Notes under the pieces: model-generated
What the model saw: only the letters and a program-made list of their open reading frames with translations
What the model was told of the DNA's origin: nothing
Databases searched by the model: none
Shown: piece by piece, positions 39,926-52,403 of the stretch
How the letters are laid out: every line of letters begins with the position of its first letter
Position numbering within the stretch: the stretch's first letter is position 1
Translations under genes and position numbers: made by a program
NCBI GenBank assembly: GCA_009617715.1
Contig: VTFK01000267.1
Span: forward strand, 682,001-746,000
Origin: Plectrocnemia conspersa
Taxonomy: Eukaryota > Arthropoda > Insecta > Trichoptera > Polycentropodidae
Reading direction: 5' to 3'
Length of the DNA stretch: 64,000 nt

Positions 39926-41992
39926 AGCTATAGTGGTTTTAAAACAGTTATTATTGCTGCAAATTAAATAACTATAATAATATATTTATAATAGTTATTA
40001 ATAAATAACAACTCTATGTTAGATATATTGATTAACTTTATATTTATTTTTTTAATAATATTTTTACTTGTAGTAAGCCAAGGAATTTAAGTTAAAGCTT
40101 TGATGTACGCTTTCACGTGTACGTGACCATAAAATACTACTGTTGCATACTGAAGTTCGATAGAGGCAAGATATTAAAATGTCTTTTTGAACTACGATCG
40201 GAGCTTTTCCTTTGATATTTAAATTGTGTCTTCGATATGGTTATTATTGGATAGATTAGCATATATAGCTAAAATTAAAACAGAGCGGATGAATTAAATA
40301 TTTAAAAGGACCGAATTACATAGTTTACTAATGAAAAATACCAAATTTTGCTTTAAACAAATATTAACCGAATACAATTATTATAATTAAAACAGAGCGC
40401 CTTTTTTAAACGTACTTTTGTATTTACCAGAACTGTCTTGAATCATTTTTTAAAAATAGACAATAATAAGGAGAAGACAATTTTTAGAATAAAAGCTTTT
40501 ATCTGACAAAATAAATTTTGAGAAATTTAATTAGTGTAGCAATTTTAATAAATTATATAAAATTTACGAAGGTTTCTATTCATATTTAACACTAAATTAT
40601 TTTACGATTTACAGTGTTTAGCTCTATGGATCTGAATTGCAATATTTCAGGTGATCAATTTTCTGGTTGCATTTCACGTGGGCGGTGATCACATTATTAA
40701 CCAGACAAAAAGCAACTTATCTTGCTCGAGTCACTTGTGTACACCATACTCGGATGCCGCCATAAATTCCGCCAAGGGATGCCTTTACACAGACCCTTAA
40801 AAGTCAGGCAGGTACATCTTTATGCTCGGAGTCGAATTAACACAGAGAGCAGATAACACCCTAAGAGGAAAAACGGAAGCAAAATAGCATCGTGAATCTA
40901 GGCTGAAGCATTGGGCAATCAAAATAAATACATATCCACTCTGGTAGCAATTAGCCAAATTGGTTTTATCCATTTGCCTGTGATGTGTTGTGCACGCAAG
41001 GTGGAAGAGGGAAGCTCGAGATGGCTGTGGTAAATTAGCCGAAACCGAAATTTGTATTATATATTAGACTGAGTTAGGATAATGGAGAAGATGCCGCTTT
41101 TATCGTTGGACAAGTGATAATAAATTATTCAAATACTAGTCTGTTTGCCCGTCCAGGGACGGTTGTTTAGCTTTGGATAAATATATGCGGTTTGTTATAA
41201 TTATAAGTTTTTATTACATTAGGCAATATTTGCGGTTAGTTATAATGAAAATAAACAAGGCTGTTTCTGTAAAATGTTACAAAATATATTCTATATGGTT
41301 ACATTTTAACGACAAAATTATAACAAACAGTTGCTAAGGCGTTAAATATATTAAATAAGTAAATATATTACAAATAAATTTAATTATATTAGATTATTAT
41401 TTATTACATAGTATATATGAAGCAAAACTATTAAAATAATGTTTAATTATACCTGATAATTTGAAGATTATTATCATACCTATAACTAAAATAAAAAATA
41501 GTAAAAATATTGCGGAAATGAGACCATGTTGGCCTGTATAAGAAGAGTGAAGAAAGAAGTATTATTTAACAATTAAAGGATTTTATTATTTCTCAAAACA
41601 TTTATGTGAACAATAGTCGGGATTATTGTTTATACTTAACATATTTTTCATTCTTGATAATATATCTATTTTTCTACTATAATATAAATAACAATGGTCT
41701 CAACTCAAGAATATAATAAAGCATAATAATAATTTTAATATGTGATTATTATCCATCGCTTAAGCGATAGAGCTTAATTCTTCCGTTGGTATGTCGTAAT
41801 AAGTAATAATACATTTTTCTGTGAGTGTTATTATAGATGTGTGATAAAAAAGGTTATTTGAACGGTCCGGACGTTAGAATTTCACCAAAAAATGCCTCTA
41901 ATATAAAAGGCAAACTGGGAAATGGTTAAAACTAACCAAACATCGTTCTAATCGAGCTTCTGAGAAAGGTCCTTCGTACGAGTCCGAAAACC
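39926..41992. other. Non-coding stretch with a complex island
   Basis: The segment 40600-41190 is GC-richer and non-repetitive, with CACGTG, GTGATCAC-like and E-box words. No open frame or splice pattern convinces me of an exon. The rest is AT-rich. Confidence 0.35.
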
Positions 41993-42190
41993 TTTGGCAC
42001 CACTGACACACGCACACAAATGGTATTACGTGATGTGAATTGAAAAAAAAAGATCGTTAACGGCAAAAAAAAAAAACGTAATACGTTGTGGAATATAAAC
42101 CTCAAGAGACATGCGTTAAGAATTCAAATAAGTGGTTAATTAATTTAATTGGAGATTTAGCGGGGCTTTATGATAAAGAAAAACGATCAC
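41993..42190 (+). repeat. Diverged direct repeat, copy 1
   Basis: Aligns with 43090-43272 in the same orientation over about 190 bp (TTTGGCAC..AC.GACA.ACGCA, TACGTGATG.GAATTG, AAAGATCGTTA.C.GCAAAAA, TTAATTGG.GATTT). A 64-codon frame overlapping it (42088-42282) is not shared by the other copy, so it is unlikely to be coding. Possibly the 3' end of an old transposon. Confidence 0.65.
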
Positions 42191-42904
42191 AAAAAGGATC
42201 ATTGTTTTCATTAAATTGTTTGAAAGAGCTAAATAAGCATTTCGCAAATCAATTACCTAATAGCCTACTCAATTATAAATAAGATCAGATTTTTATGGAA
42301 CAATTAAAAAGATAACATATATACAAATATAATACGGTTTTTATAAATAAAAACATTATTGAGATTTACAATTATGCGAATGAATTCCATCTGTTTCAAT
42401 AAGCCAAAAAGTGAAATAAGATATGTACTAGCCAAAAACAAAGACTTTAGTTTCACCATAAATAATTAGTATGGTTCAAAGAATTGAGGATAGAAAGTAC
42501 GTTGAGCTCTTTCCCATTTTCAATGGTATATAAGCCAGAACGCTGTCATACTATAAAATTTTTATCTGGTACTTTCACTAGAAATTTGACAATATAAACT
42601 GTCGCTTTATTTATAACTTGAAATAAATGAGAGCTCCACGTGTAAAAAACGAGCATAAGTAAATCAGTCGCTTTCCCTTCGATCGCCTGATTTGGTCCAG
42701 CCAAACACTGAATCTTCAAGAGTTGAACCTGATCTTTAAAGCGTGATTATTATTGTACACATCGTACAACCTTATTTTTTAAGTCTTGTTATTTAAAATA
42801 ATTTATTTAAACGCTTGTACTAACCCGGTACTTTATAAAAACAAAATCTAAAACGTGTGTGGGCGCAAAGCCAATTAGTGAGTCGCTTGCATATATTATA
42901 AAGA

Positions 42905-43060
42905 CGCAAAGAAGATCTAGGAATAGAGGTGGAAACTGTATCCAGAGAATAAATTACGATCGATTCAAAATTCTCTGTTGGACATGACTAATTGGAGATA
43001 GGAATGGATAACGTCATGTGGTGAAGAAGGCCAAGGCACAGCGGGTTGTATCGCCGATAT
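42905..43060 (+). pseudogene. Possible LINE 3'-end remnant
   Basis: A degenerate plus-strand translation contains LIGDRNG, a stop, then RHVVKKAKAQ. This resembles the tail (xxDRxxWRxxVxxAKAHxG) found at the end of several LINE reverse-transcriptase proteins. The match is short and interrupted, so it could be chance. It sits just before direct-repeat copy 2, which could then be the 3' UTR of that family. Confidence 0.25.
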
Positions 43061-43089
43061 AACAAAAACAACTACTCGGGCAGAATATT

Positions 43090-43272
43090 TTTGGCACTAC
43101 GGACATACGCAATAAATGGCTCTACGTGATGAGAATTGGAAAAAAAAGATCGTTAGCAGCAAAAAAAACTAATATCTTGAGAGATTCATACGTCGAGAAT
43201 TGAAATAAATCGTTAATTATCTTAATTGGCGATTTGACGGTGCGTCATAATTAAGAAAAACAATCGCGAAGA
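43090..43272 (+). repeat. Diverged direct repeat, copy 2
   Basis: Partner of 41993-42190, offset by about 1.1 kb. The copies differ by many substitutions and small indels. No inverted termini are visible. Confidence 0.65.
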
Positions 43273-46200
43273 AAATCAGCCGATTCACCTTGGCTGTGGA
43301 GTGTTTTCTTGAAATTTCCAAGAAGAGGAATTTTATAAATACATTTTTCTTTCGCCTTGATAAATGGCTTCGCTCATTAGTCTCTCATTCTTCGCCTTGC
43401 TGCGCAGTTATTGTTCTCTGTGTAATCTTACGCACTCCGTTTCCTTGCAAAAATATTTACATAAAAAAATGATAATTAAGAATATGAATATGAGAGCAAA
43501 GAGAGCTGTGTCTGAAATTATTAATGTAGCTAATAATATAATTAGTCACTGCGCTATCAAAAAAATAGGTTTTGTTTGATGTATAAATAAAGGATTATGT
43601 CGTGTGAATTTATTAAACATAAATACTGCAAATTATCTTTTTAACCATTTGGACGCGTTAATCAAAAATAAATATAAAATTGATTTTTTTTTATATGAAA
43701 ATTTTACCTTGATACTGGTTTTTAAATGTTCTTATTTTTAAATTTTTATTTATTTAAAATGATATTTTATGTTTATTCACAAAAAAAGTTTTTTTTAAAA
43801 AAATATTTTTTTACTGACTTCTGCGTAAAGAGATTAAAAAATCTATTAAGAGACTTTAGTCGATTTTCACGTCCAAAGGGTTAATTAATAAAAGACTAAA
43901 CATCTGACTCATTTTATTATTTATTAACAAAATATGTTTTATTGTGTGGCAAAAAATCTCAAATTGTAAGAAATACCTATTCATACATATATAATATGTA
44001 TATTGACACCATTCATGTTGAAGGTTTACCAGAATTTAGTTGTTATTGGAATTTAATTTAAGGGCAAAAAATCTTTCGTTTCAAATGTTGTCGCAAAGCG
44101 AAAACTTTGGCAAAGTTGTTAGGAAACAATTAACAATTTAAGTGGTGTTGATTCTTTGGTTGTTTCTGAGGCTTTTCCTTTCATTTGCACGACTACTCGC
44201 TGTGCAAACAAGTTTTAGATAAATAAACAGGATTACTTTCAAGAGTGTGTGCGAGTGCAAAGTTCGCTTTATGGCTGTTGACGTGATCATGTTTTCTTTT
44301 CATTAGCCGAAATGCACGCTAACGTGTGGTGTATTAAAACCTTTAATGGGATCCGAGAAAATAAAATAAAGTATACGAAAAATCTGTAAATATTTATGTA
44401 CTTACTTATGTTAGTGTAAGATTAACTAGTGGTGTTAAATTAAATATCGTAATTTAAAAGTTGTCATTATGTTGTACAATAATACTAAACTATATAATTC
44501 AGATAATACACCAAGTAAAACGGATGTAGAAAGAATCAGATAAATTATTGATTGCATTGTTTATGTTGATTGAAAGATTGATATAAAATTAAATATCTAT
44601 CTGAATCTACAAGCAGAATACGTGACAGTCAAAATTATCGAAAAAAATATTGCTATCCATCCAAGTATAATGTATATATAATATAATAGAAAATTGTATT
44701 AGAACATTCGTTCAATAGTCTTTCTTAACATTCATTATGTTCGTATGTACTAAATGTAATGGTTTTACAAAATTTATACTAGTGTAACTATTTTTATCTT
44801 AGAATTTAGGTCACGTTTTTATTTTATTTCCCATTGGATTTTTTGGACGGTTTTCAAATCGGAGTCTTTCAGCCTAAAAGTGGATTAAAAGAGAAACTCT
44901 TGAAAGTAACGCTTTTAACGCAAATTATATTGCCGCTTGCGAATTGTTTATTACCGAAAAATACTCTCAAAAAGTAATCATGAATAAATGTACAAATGGC
45001 AAAGGTAACATTTATATATGTGATTGTAACGTTCAAGTTGCTCCATTGTAAATATACATTTGTTGAACTTTTCTGATAGTTTAAACTAGGCTAGTCCGTT
45101 GATATGGAATTTACTACGAAGTGCCATATAAAATGTTTTATTAGTGCCGATATTAGTTGATAGCATTTAAAAGTTTATTACCAACGCAAAAAACACCCTA
45201 CGGAATTTAATTAAACACAATATAATTACTTGTTTGCAACAACACTGAAACATTATATACGCCGAACTCTTTGAAGAATTTATTAGCTACATCAAAATGT
45301 CGATATTAAAAACAAATATATTCGTTACACAAATTCGTCTAAATTTATAATATATAAATTCATGGGCTGAAAATCTGTCATTTTATTTTCCATTTTCATC
45401 AAAATTATTAGTTTTAAACAATTTTGCTTTTATAAAATATGTATCAACAAATATTTTTGAAAACATTTTTACTTATATCCATTTAATTAATTTAAAATCG
45501 TGTTTTAGATTTTGATTTTTTATATATTGTTTTTTGCTTAACAATTACATTTTTTTTCTATTAAATAATTTAATTTACAGCTATTAATAAAATAAATAAT
45601 TAAAATAAACATATTTATAATTTAACACATATGATATATTTGTATTTAATAATTTTAATGAATCAAAAACCATTTATTGTTAAAATTGACTATCAATACT
45701 ATGTATTGTATATAATATAAACATATAAATACTAATATAAATATTGTTGAAGAATTAAAACAAGGATATTTTTGAAGCTAATTTTATACAAAAAAAAATA
45801 CTTTTCATTTTGTATAATTATAATATAGGATATATGACACAATTTTTTTAATATACTATATTTGATTAAGCAAAATAGTAAATTCATTTGAAGTATCAAC
45901 AAAATATATATTTTTTACATTGTAAATATAACACTAACAAGGTGTATAATAATTCTGGAACTGTTTTTATTAATTGTAAATTATTTATTTTAGTTTAAAA
46001 TCTATAAAACATAGCTATATATCAATAAGATATGTTGTATTACTAACATTAATCTGTAAATATTATTAAATATATCCTTACTAGAAAGTGCTATTTAAAT
46101 AAAGAAGCTTTACCAAAAAAACCTTTGAGAGATTGTATAATATTAAAATACACAAGCACCAGACGTAAACAATGACTACAAGAAACATTAATCAGGATAA

Positions 46201-49200
46201 CCAAAACTTCTATTAACGTTTGTTACTACATTAAAAATATAACGTGATTGACGAAACGCGTGTTTAAACAATATCACTGTTTCTCCAAACAAATAGTAAT
46301 GTAGTACTACATGTGAAAACTTTTATGTTGATTGTATAAAAGGGTTGATATCTGATTACTCAACTAGAAAGAGAGATGAAAATCGACACACATTCTTCAA
46401 GAACTCGATTGCCTACCACAACTTAATTAATTATTTTGCATTAAGCACCGTCGCCTAATACTGACACCTTGTGCATTAAATTGTGTTAATAAAGTCATTA
46501 AAATTTAAAAAATTTGCAAACAAATATAATTTTGTAAATATGAATCAATAATATTATAATTAATTACAGCAACAATATCAAAAAATTATACCATATACGT
46601 TATGATAGATTTTTAATCAGCTTATTTTTTATGAACGTAAAAATCGTACCCATTATTATTAGTATTTTTATTCATTATCGATTTCTGAAGAACTTAAGTG
46701 TAATGTGCCAAGTGTTCTTAAAATAAGAGCAATTTCAATGTTCCATAATAACCAACCTAAGCAGTCAACTGAAAGATAATATCGTTAAGGAAATCGAGAG
46801 GATTCTACCCGATTTTCGAAATTTATGACATTGGTTTGACATTTAATCGACTTACATTTATACTTAAATTTCTCGAATATTTTATAAATATGTTTGCAAA
46901 TACAATTCACTTAAAATAGATACGAGGGTTATTTGGAAAGCTAAGATACAAAGCCTAAAATATATTTTATGTTTATTTTATTTTTGGATTCTTATAATAC
47001 CATTAAACAAATAAAAATATCAATATATTTTTAAAAACAAGAATAAAGTATCTTTATTTTAAGTATCGCGTCTGATTATTAATTTCTTGATTTTAAGTCA
47101 AATGATTTGCTTAGAATATTATATATAATTATGTTGCGAGAAAAAATTAAACATTCCTATCCGCCGTCATTCAGATTTAAAGGACCAATTGGAGATTATT
47201 TAGGCGGTATTTTAAAAACTAGGGTGTTTGGGTAGAATAATGCCTGTAGAGAATTTTTTTTTTCAGATTTGGTCGAATTCTTTCGTTATTGACAGACTAT
47301 GAAATAGCTTGTTTGTATACACTTGCTTGACACTAATAACAATTTGTATTAGATGAATTATTAAATAGCATTTTTCCAAACATTATTAGCTATTGTAGAG
47401 ATAGGTATACAAGCAATTTGACAAAATATTGAATTTAAAATGTTTTTCTGAATTAACTCAATCGCAGCTGATTTTAATACTGATGATTTTAAGAATCTTT
47501 AAGCACGCTCCTGTTTAAAAAGTGTGCAAAATACAGACACTGTAATTCGCACTGCATTATGTTATGAATATTTTGCATTATTTAATGTAATTAATGAATA
47601 AATAAAATAATTACTACTAATTAATAATTATTTTTTAATAAATAATATTTATAGGCAATTATTTGATCTACAAAAATAATTGGTTACATAAATATATATC
47701 GGTAAAAAAAACAATATTCGAACACTATCCATTTTATATTCAATACTGTAATTGAGTACCTTAATAAGGTTTTTTTTAAATTTTTTTTAAGGAATAACCT
47801 GATAATTTTTGGTTCAGAATAAGGGACGTTATTTTGTCTTTTTTTAATATTTCTATTTCACTTAGATTCGTAGTATTTATTAATATTACATACATTTTTC
47901 TGAATAAATTCAAGGGTAGGCAAATGCTTCTATTCGTCTTCTCTCAGGGACACGAGACACATCAGTGGATCATCCCCGAGAACACATCACGACAGATACA
48001 GCCGACAGTTATACAACTCGTCATTCCAGTAAAGATGACTTCCATGACGTGTAATTTTAACTCCAATGCTCGATAGCGACATCTATATTTCCTAATATAT
48101 GTGGTAATTTATATATGGCAATTAAATAAACTGTTACAAACTTTTCCATTTAGCTGCAAAGTCTGAAAAACTCTATGACCTCAAAACACAAAAGAACTAG
48201 CCTTTCCAAATATTCCCCGTAGTTTTATTAGCTAAAATAATTTATAAGAAAACTTATATTTCTATGAAACTATGTCAAAAACATGCAAGAACTAATTTAC
48301 TGACCTAACGTTTTAATAAAATATACACCTAATAAATCACAGTCAGTCATAATGCACCAGAAACTGGCTGAGTAATCGTCGCGAGTTATTAATCCCGGCA
48401 CAGGTGGAAATTTAATTAATAATTAACGCGTCGCGTCGTCTCCGACGGAACCAGTCAAAAGTATAGCCATTAACGATTCTCTGTACTTTGCCGTGCGAAA
48501 TTATTAATTAATCCTCGAGGTTTATGAAACGCGGGTGTGGATATTAAGGTGGAAGAAACAAACACCCGAGGCGAAGACGGCTGTTTATTACCACAGTAAG
48601 GAGCGCTTCTTATTTGCTGGCAAACTTTGACATTAATCCACATTAAACAAACACCTACCATTGGTAAACAACAAATACCGCATAACTGTTGTCTAAGGAA
48701 TCAGGCGACGTGTTCTAAATTTGCATTCGATATATTTGGACCGATCATTGTTACTCGGATGAGGAATCGTTTGTTTGGAACGATATTTGAATTCCGATGA
48801 AATTTCCCATGCAAACGGCATCAGTTGCGAGTTTAGATCAAACCAATCATAAGCGGATAGAATTTCATAAGGGTATCATATTGAAGAATGTACTACGTAT
48901 GTATATATATATATATACAAATATACAGCTATAAGGTTACAAAAATACTTTAAAAGCTCTCTCATAATATTCGTATAGAGTAAAGCCATCTAACAGTTCT
49001 TTTTCCGTTTTGCCGCATATAAATGCAATACAAAGCCATTTGTCACTTTAAAATTTCACGTAATATTAAATCACTTAAATTTTTAATATATTTTATTTCA
49101 TTTAGCAATAGCCGTATAAATAAATCCTACCCTGATTTATTATTCTTTACCTCTCCCGTTCGTAAATCCTTTTTATTGCTGGTTCTGTACTCATTCAAAT

Positions 49201-50186
49201 ATAAATCAAAATACTTATATATTAACTAATTCCAATTCACCCTGACTTCTCCTTTATATTTTGCTTTCATTCGTATTTTCTGCAACGTCAGAAATCTTCT
49301 TGCATTCAAAATAAAATTATAAAATAGAAAGATAAATAAAGAAGCACTGTTGTGATATTTTATTGTAATTTTAATTCATATTACACCGTATAAAATAATA
49401 TCGATACAATATTTAGTAAATATTAAAATCTTATAATTTTATTTAAATTCATCACCACTCAACTACTTTTATTATTGTACCATCTAATTTGTGTGAATAA
49501 TTCATATAATTAATATATATGTATATATATTATAAATTCAATTTTGCTCAATGGGGCAATTGTTTAAGAAGGCGTGCTGGATTAATAATTTAGTCAGAAA
49601 ATATTCAGGGGGTGGTTGGCTAAATCAGAAACTTATTATTTTTCTTACAAAGGGGGCAAATTAAACAAATAAAAAAAAGATGTAAATTTAATTCATAAGT
49701 AGAACTAATTTAAAATCAAGAATGTTTCGTTATCATTATATAAAAATAATAATAATGAAGTTAATTAATTTCTCTTAAAAAAATACATAAAAAAATTAAC
49801 AACTTCCTGTATTTTCCCACTATGATATGTCAGGTTTCCCTAATTCATCATAGTAGTTTAATAACATAGTAATAAAAAAAGTTTGAGAGAGAAAAACGTT
49901 TTAAAAAAACGTTACATTTACACACTTATATAGTTTAAAGTATTTTATTTAAAAAATATTAAAAATAGCACATTTATAAATTTTGGATAACGTATTAAAA
50001 AAATATATTTTCCATACAATTAAAATAATAAGAATAAAATTGCGTTGTCAATTTTCAAGCATATCTTTAAAATAAGGATCTTTAAATCTATAAAATCGCT
50101 AGATATAGAAAATTTTTAAAATCGCTAGATATATTATAGAAAATCTAGAAAAAAAAAAGTCGATCCCGAAAATATTTTTTTGAAAA
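43273..50186. other. AT-rich non-coding stretch with islands
   Basis: Mostly AT-rich without genes. More complex islands lie at about 44060-44360 and 48340-48860; the second is annotated separately. Short open frames (60-80 codons) at 43.3-43.6 and 47.8-48.1 kb have no recognisable domain. A short (TA)n run lies at 48902-48916, and a two-copy tandem AAAATCGCTAGATATA at about 50091-50133. Confidence 0.4.
48340..48860. promoter_or_regulatory. Enhancer-like island
   Basis: This is the most motif-dense, least AT-biased non-transposon segment. It contains TTAATCCC (48389), an E-box CAGGTG (48401), TTAATTAAT (48411), TTAATTAATCC (48504-48514), TTAATCC (48633), TAAACAAACACC (48644) and GTAAACAAC (48664). 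These match binding preferences of Otx/Bicoid-type and other homeodomains, bHLH factors and forkhead proteins. The clustering suggests a cis-regulatory module. The sequence itself proves nothing about activity. A 63-codon minus-strand frame in it is not recognised. Confidence 0.35.
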
Positions 50187-50320
50187 TATGTCATTTTAGT
50201 AAAATCATATCACAATACATTTATACCAGTAGATTTATATTTTTACCAGTGAAAATATAAATTATCTGGCAGCTGCTAGTAAAATTATATAATTTTAACT
50301 ATTCTATATGTAGTAATATA
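50187..50320 (+). repeat. Unclassified repeat, copy 1
   Basis: Aligns along about 135 bp with 63001-63132 in the same orientation (ATGT.ATTTTAGT.AAATCATAT, AGTAGAT.TATATTTT, TGTAGTAATATA at the end). A shorter related piece is at 50417-50465 (GTAGATATTTATTTCTATTAGCAAAAATATAA). Origin unknown. Confidence 0.55.
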
Positions 50321-50416
50321 TATTTACATACTTCATTATTTATTTACATTCAATGTATAAATGTTATAATAAATGTATATTTTTTGGTAAATTTATATTT
50401 TCTCTATTAAAGTTCA

Positions 50417-50465
50417 AATACATTTTTATAGTAGATATTTATTTCTATTAGCAAAAATATAATTG
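50417..50465 (+). repeat. Partial third copy of the same repeat
   Basis: About 49 bp matching the central part of 50187-50320, some 200 bp downstream. It is AT-rich, so homology is less secure. Confidence 0.4.
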
Positions 50466-51569
50466 AACTAATATGCTGATCTAAAATTTCTACGAAACAC
50501 AATTTGACAGTTGCGAAACGTCCATTTTATGTTCAAACTCAAACCTAACCTAATGAAAGTTCTTAAATTTTAATTATATTTTTAGAACTTCCATTATGCC
50601 AAGGCAAAATACAAACTTAGCCAACTCATTTCTTATGGGAAAATTAGCTGAGAAATAAGTACAGACAGACATCGCATCTCACATATTGCTCTACAGCTTT
50701 TCTGCATTTCGATATTACACTATGTTTTAAAAGTATGATAACTATCCTTACCGATATTACTATAAAGTTATAATATAAGAAAGCTGGTCAAAGTATTTTC
50801 AAACCGAATTTTGGTCGATAAGAGAGCGCAAAAACAATAATCACTTCTCAGAAGGTAAAAATTCACGTCAAAAGCAATAAAATCGTGTCGGCACCGTCAC
50901 AGTGGGAACGCTCGGTAGCTCAGCAAGAAATTATATTACAACGTTAAATAATATATATAATGATATTTTTGTCATGAGGCCTGGAATCATTTATATGCAC
51001 TATATAAAATCTAAAAACTTATCAACAGCTATTTCTAACCGACTTTAAAGCTGTATCTATTTAATAGAAAACCCCTGAAAAAACCCTGCAAACCCTTTAA
51101 AAATAAAATGATTTTACTAATCACTCTTACGTTTAAACGTAAACAAAAAGCTGCTTTATTTCCATCAAAGGCAACATTATAAAGATTCCGATATTACTAT
51201 TTTATTTTAAGTTGCTACTATTTTAGATACCGTATAATTTTGTAGTAATTTACTATAATAAAAAACGTAATATTTTAAGTTCATCTATTATGAGCGATTT
51301 AAATAAACAAATATATTTGCTAATATATAAATTAGTGTTCCTTTAAATTGAGTTATACTCAATTTCTATTAAATTAAAATAGTATAAATAATAGTAAAAA
51401 TATTAAAATCCTACCTTTTAATTATTATTCAGGATCAGTCTGAACACAGCACAGTCGATCGTCCGGGACGCTGTAAAAATAATAACGTATTTTTAATAAG
51501 TAATTAAAAAATGTATAACAAATAAAAAATGTAAATGTACTTAATACATATTAAATGCAAAAAACTAAA

Positions 51570-51930
51570 TGCAATCTGTTTGAAAATCCAATACAGGCTA
51601 TACTTTCTAAAACGATACGGTTGCACGCTGGCTGTAAAAGTGGACGAGCCCTAAATCTCCCTTAGACAGAGTGCAAAAAATTGATACAAAAGACTCAAAT
51701 ATAACTTATGTCATGGAATACAAGACATCGCCGAGCTCTCTAATTTGGACTCGCTGAGTTCGTATAAACTCCAGTTGAAGAGAAGGCCGATCAACTTCGG
51801 GTTGTAGGAAATCAAAAAAGCAAGTGCTTCTCTCTTCACGTTAAGCCCCAGTCAAGCACGACGTCTTAAATATAGCGTTCAACCTGCTTCGGAAACGACT
51901 GGATTCTTTGTACTTAGATACGGAAAGAGG
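51570..51930. other. GC-richer island, possibly old coding relic
   Basis: The plus strand has two consecutive open stretches in one frame around 51690-51920 separated by a single stop (first: CHGIQDIAELSNLDSLSSY region; second: SPSQARRLKYSVQPASE region). Composition is unlike the flanks. I cannot match it to a family. It may be a decayed retroelement or exon, or non-coding conserved DNA. Confidence 0.25.
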
Positions 51931-52367
51931 ACTTTATGTATACAATAGCAAAAATATACAAACTGTACGTTAACAATTGTTACACAGCAATTAATGACAA
52001 ATACTATAATAGACAAATACACACCAGATACAAATTCCAGGAAAACCATATTTATATATACACATATTATTATTTATATGAAAGGAAAACAAAAATAAGC
52101 GTTTAAAAATATTTTTAAATGAAGAACGCTTGGATCCAGAACTTTCCCCTAAAAATAAAATACTGTATCATAAATTATGGTTGATAAATATATACTTAAA
52201 TAAGTTATGATTAATTTAAACTATACATACTCTCCAAAGACTTATCAAATTCAATACTATCATATGATATACTAGTTATTACAATAAAATAAGATTTTTT
52301 ATGTGTTTTCTTTAGCATAATATTCGTTGAAAAAAATATCGTGTGTATACTGTGATAAAATTAATAA

Positions 52368-52403
52368 ATACACAAGAAAAAATTCACATTTTTTCTTGTG
52401 TAT
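52368..52403. repeat. Perfect 15-bp hairpin with 6-nt loop
   Basis: The arms ATACACAAGAAAAAA (52368-52382) and TTTTTTCTTGTGTAT (52389-52403) are perfect inverted copies around TTCACA. Function unknown; too small for an autonomous element. Confidence 0.7.
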
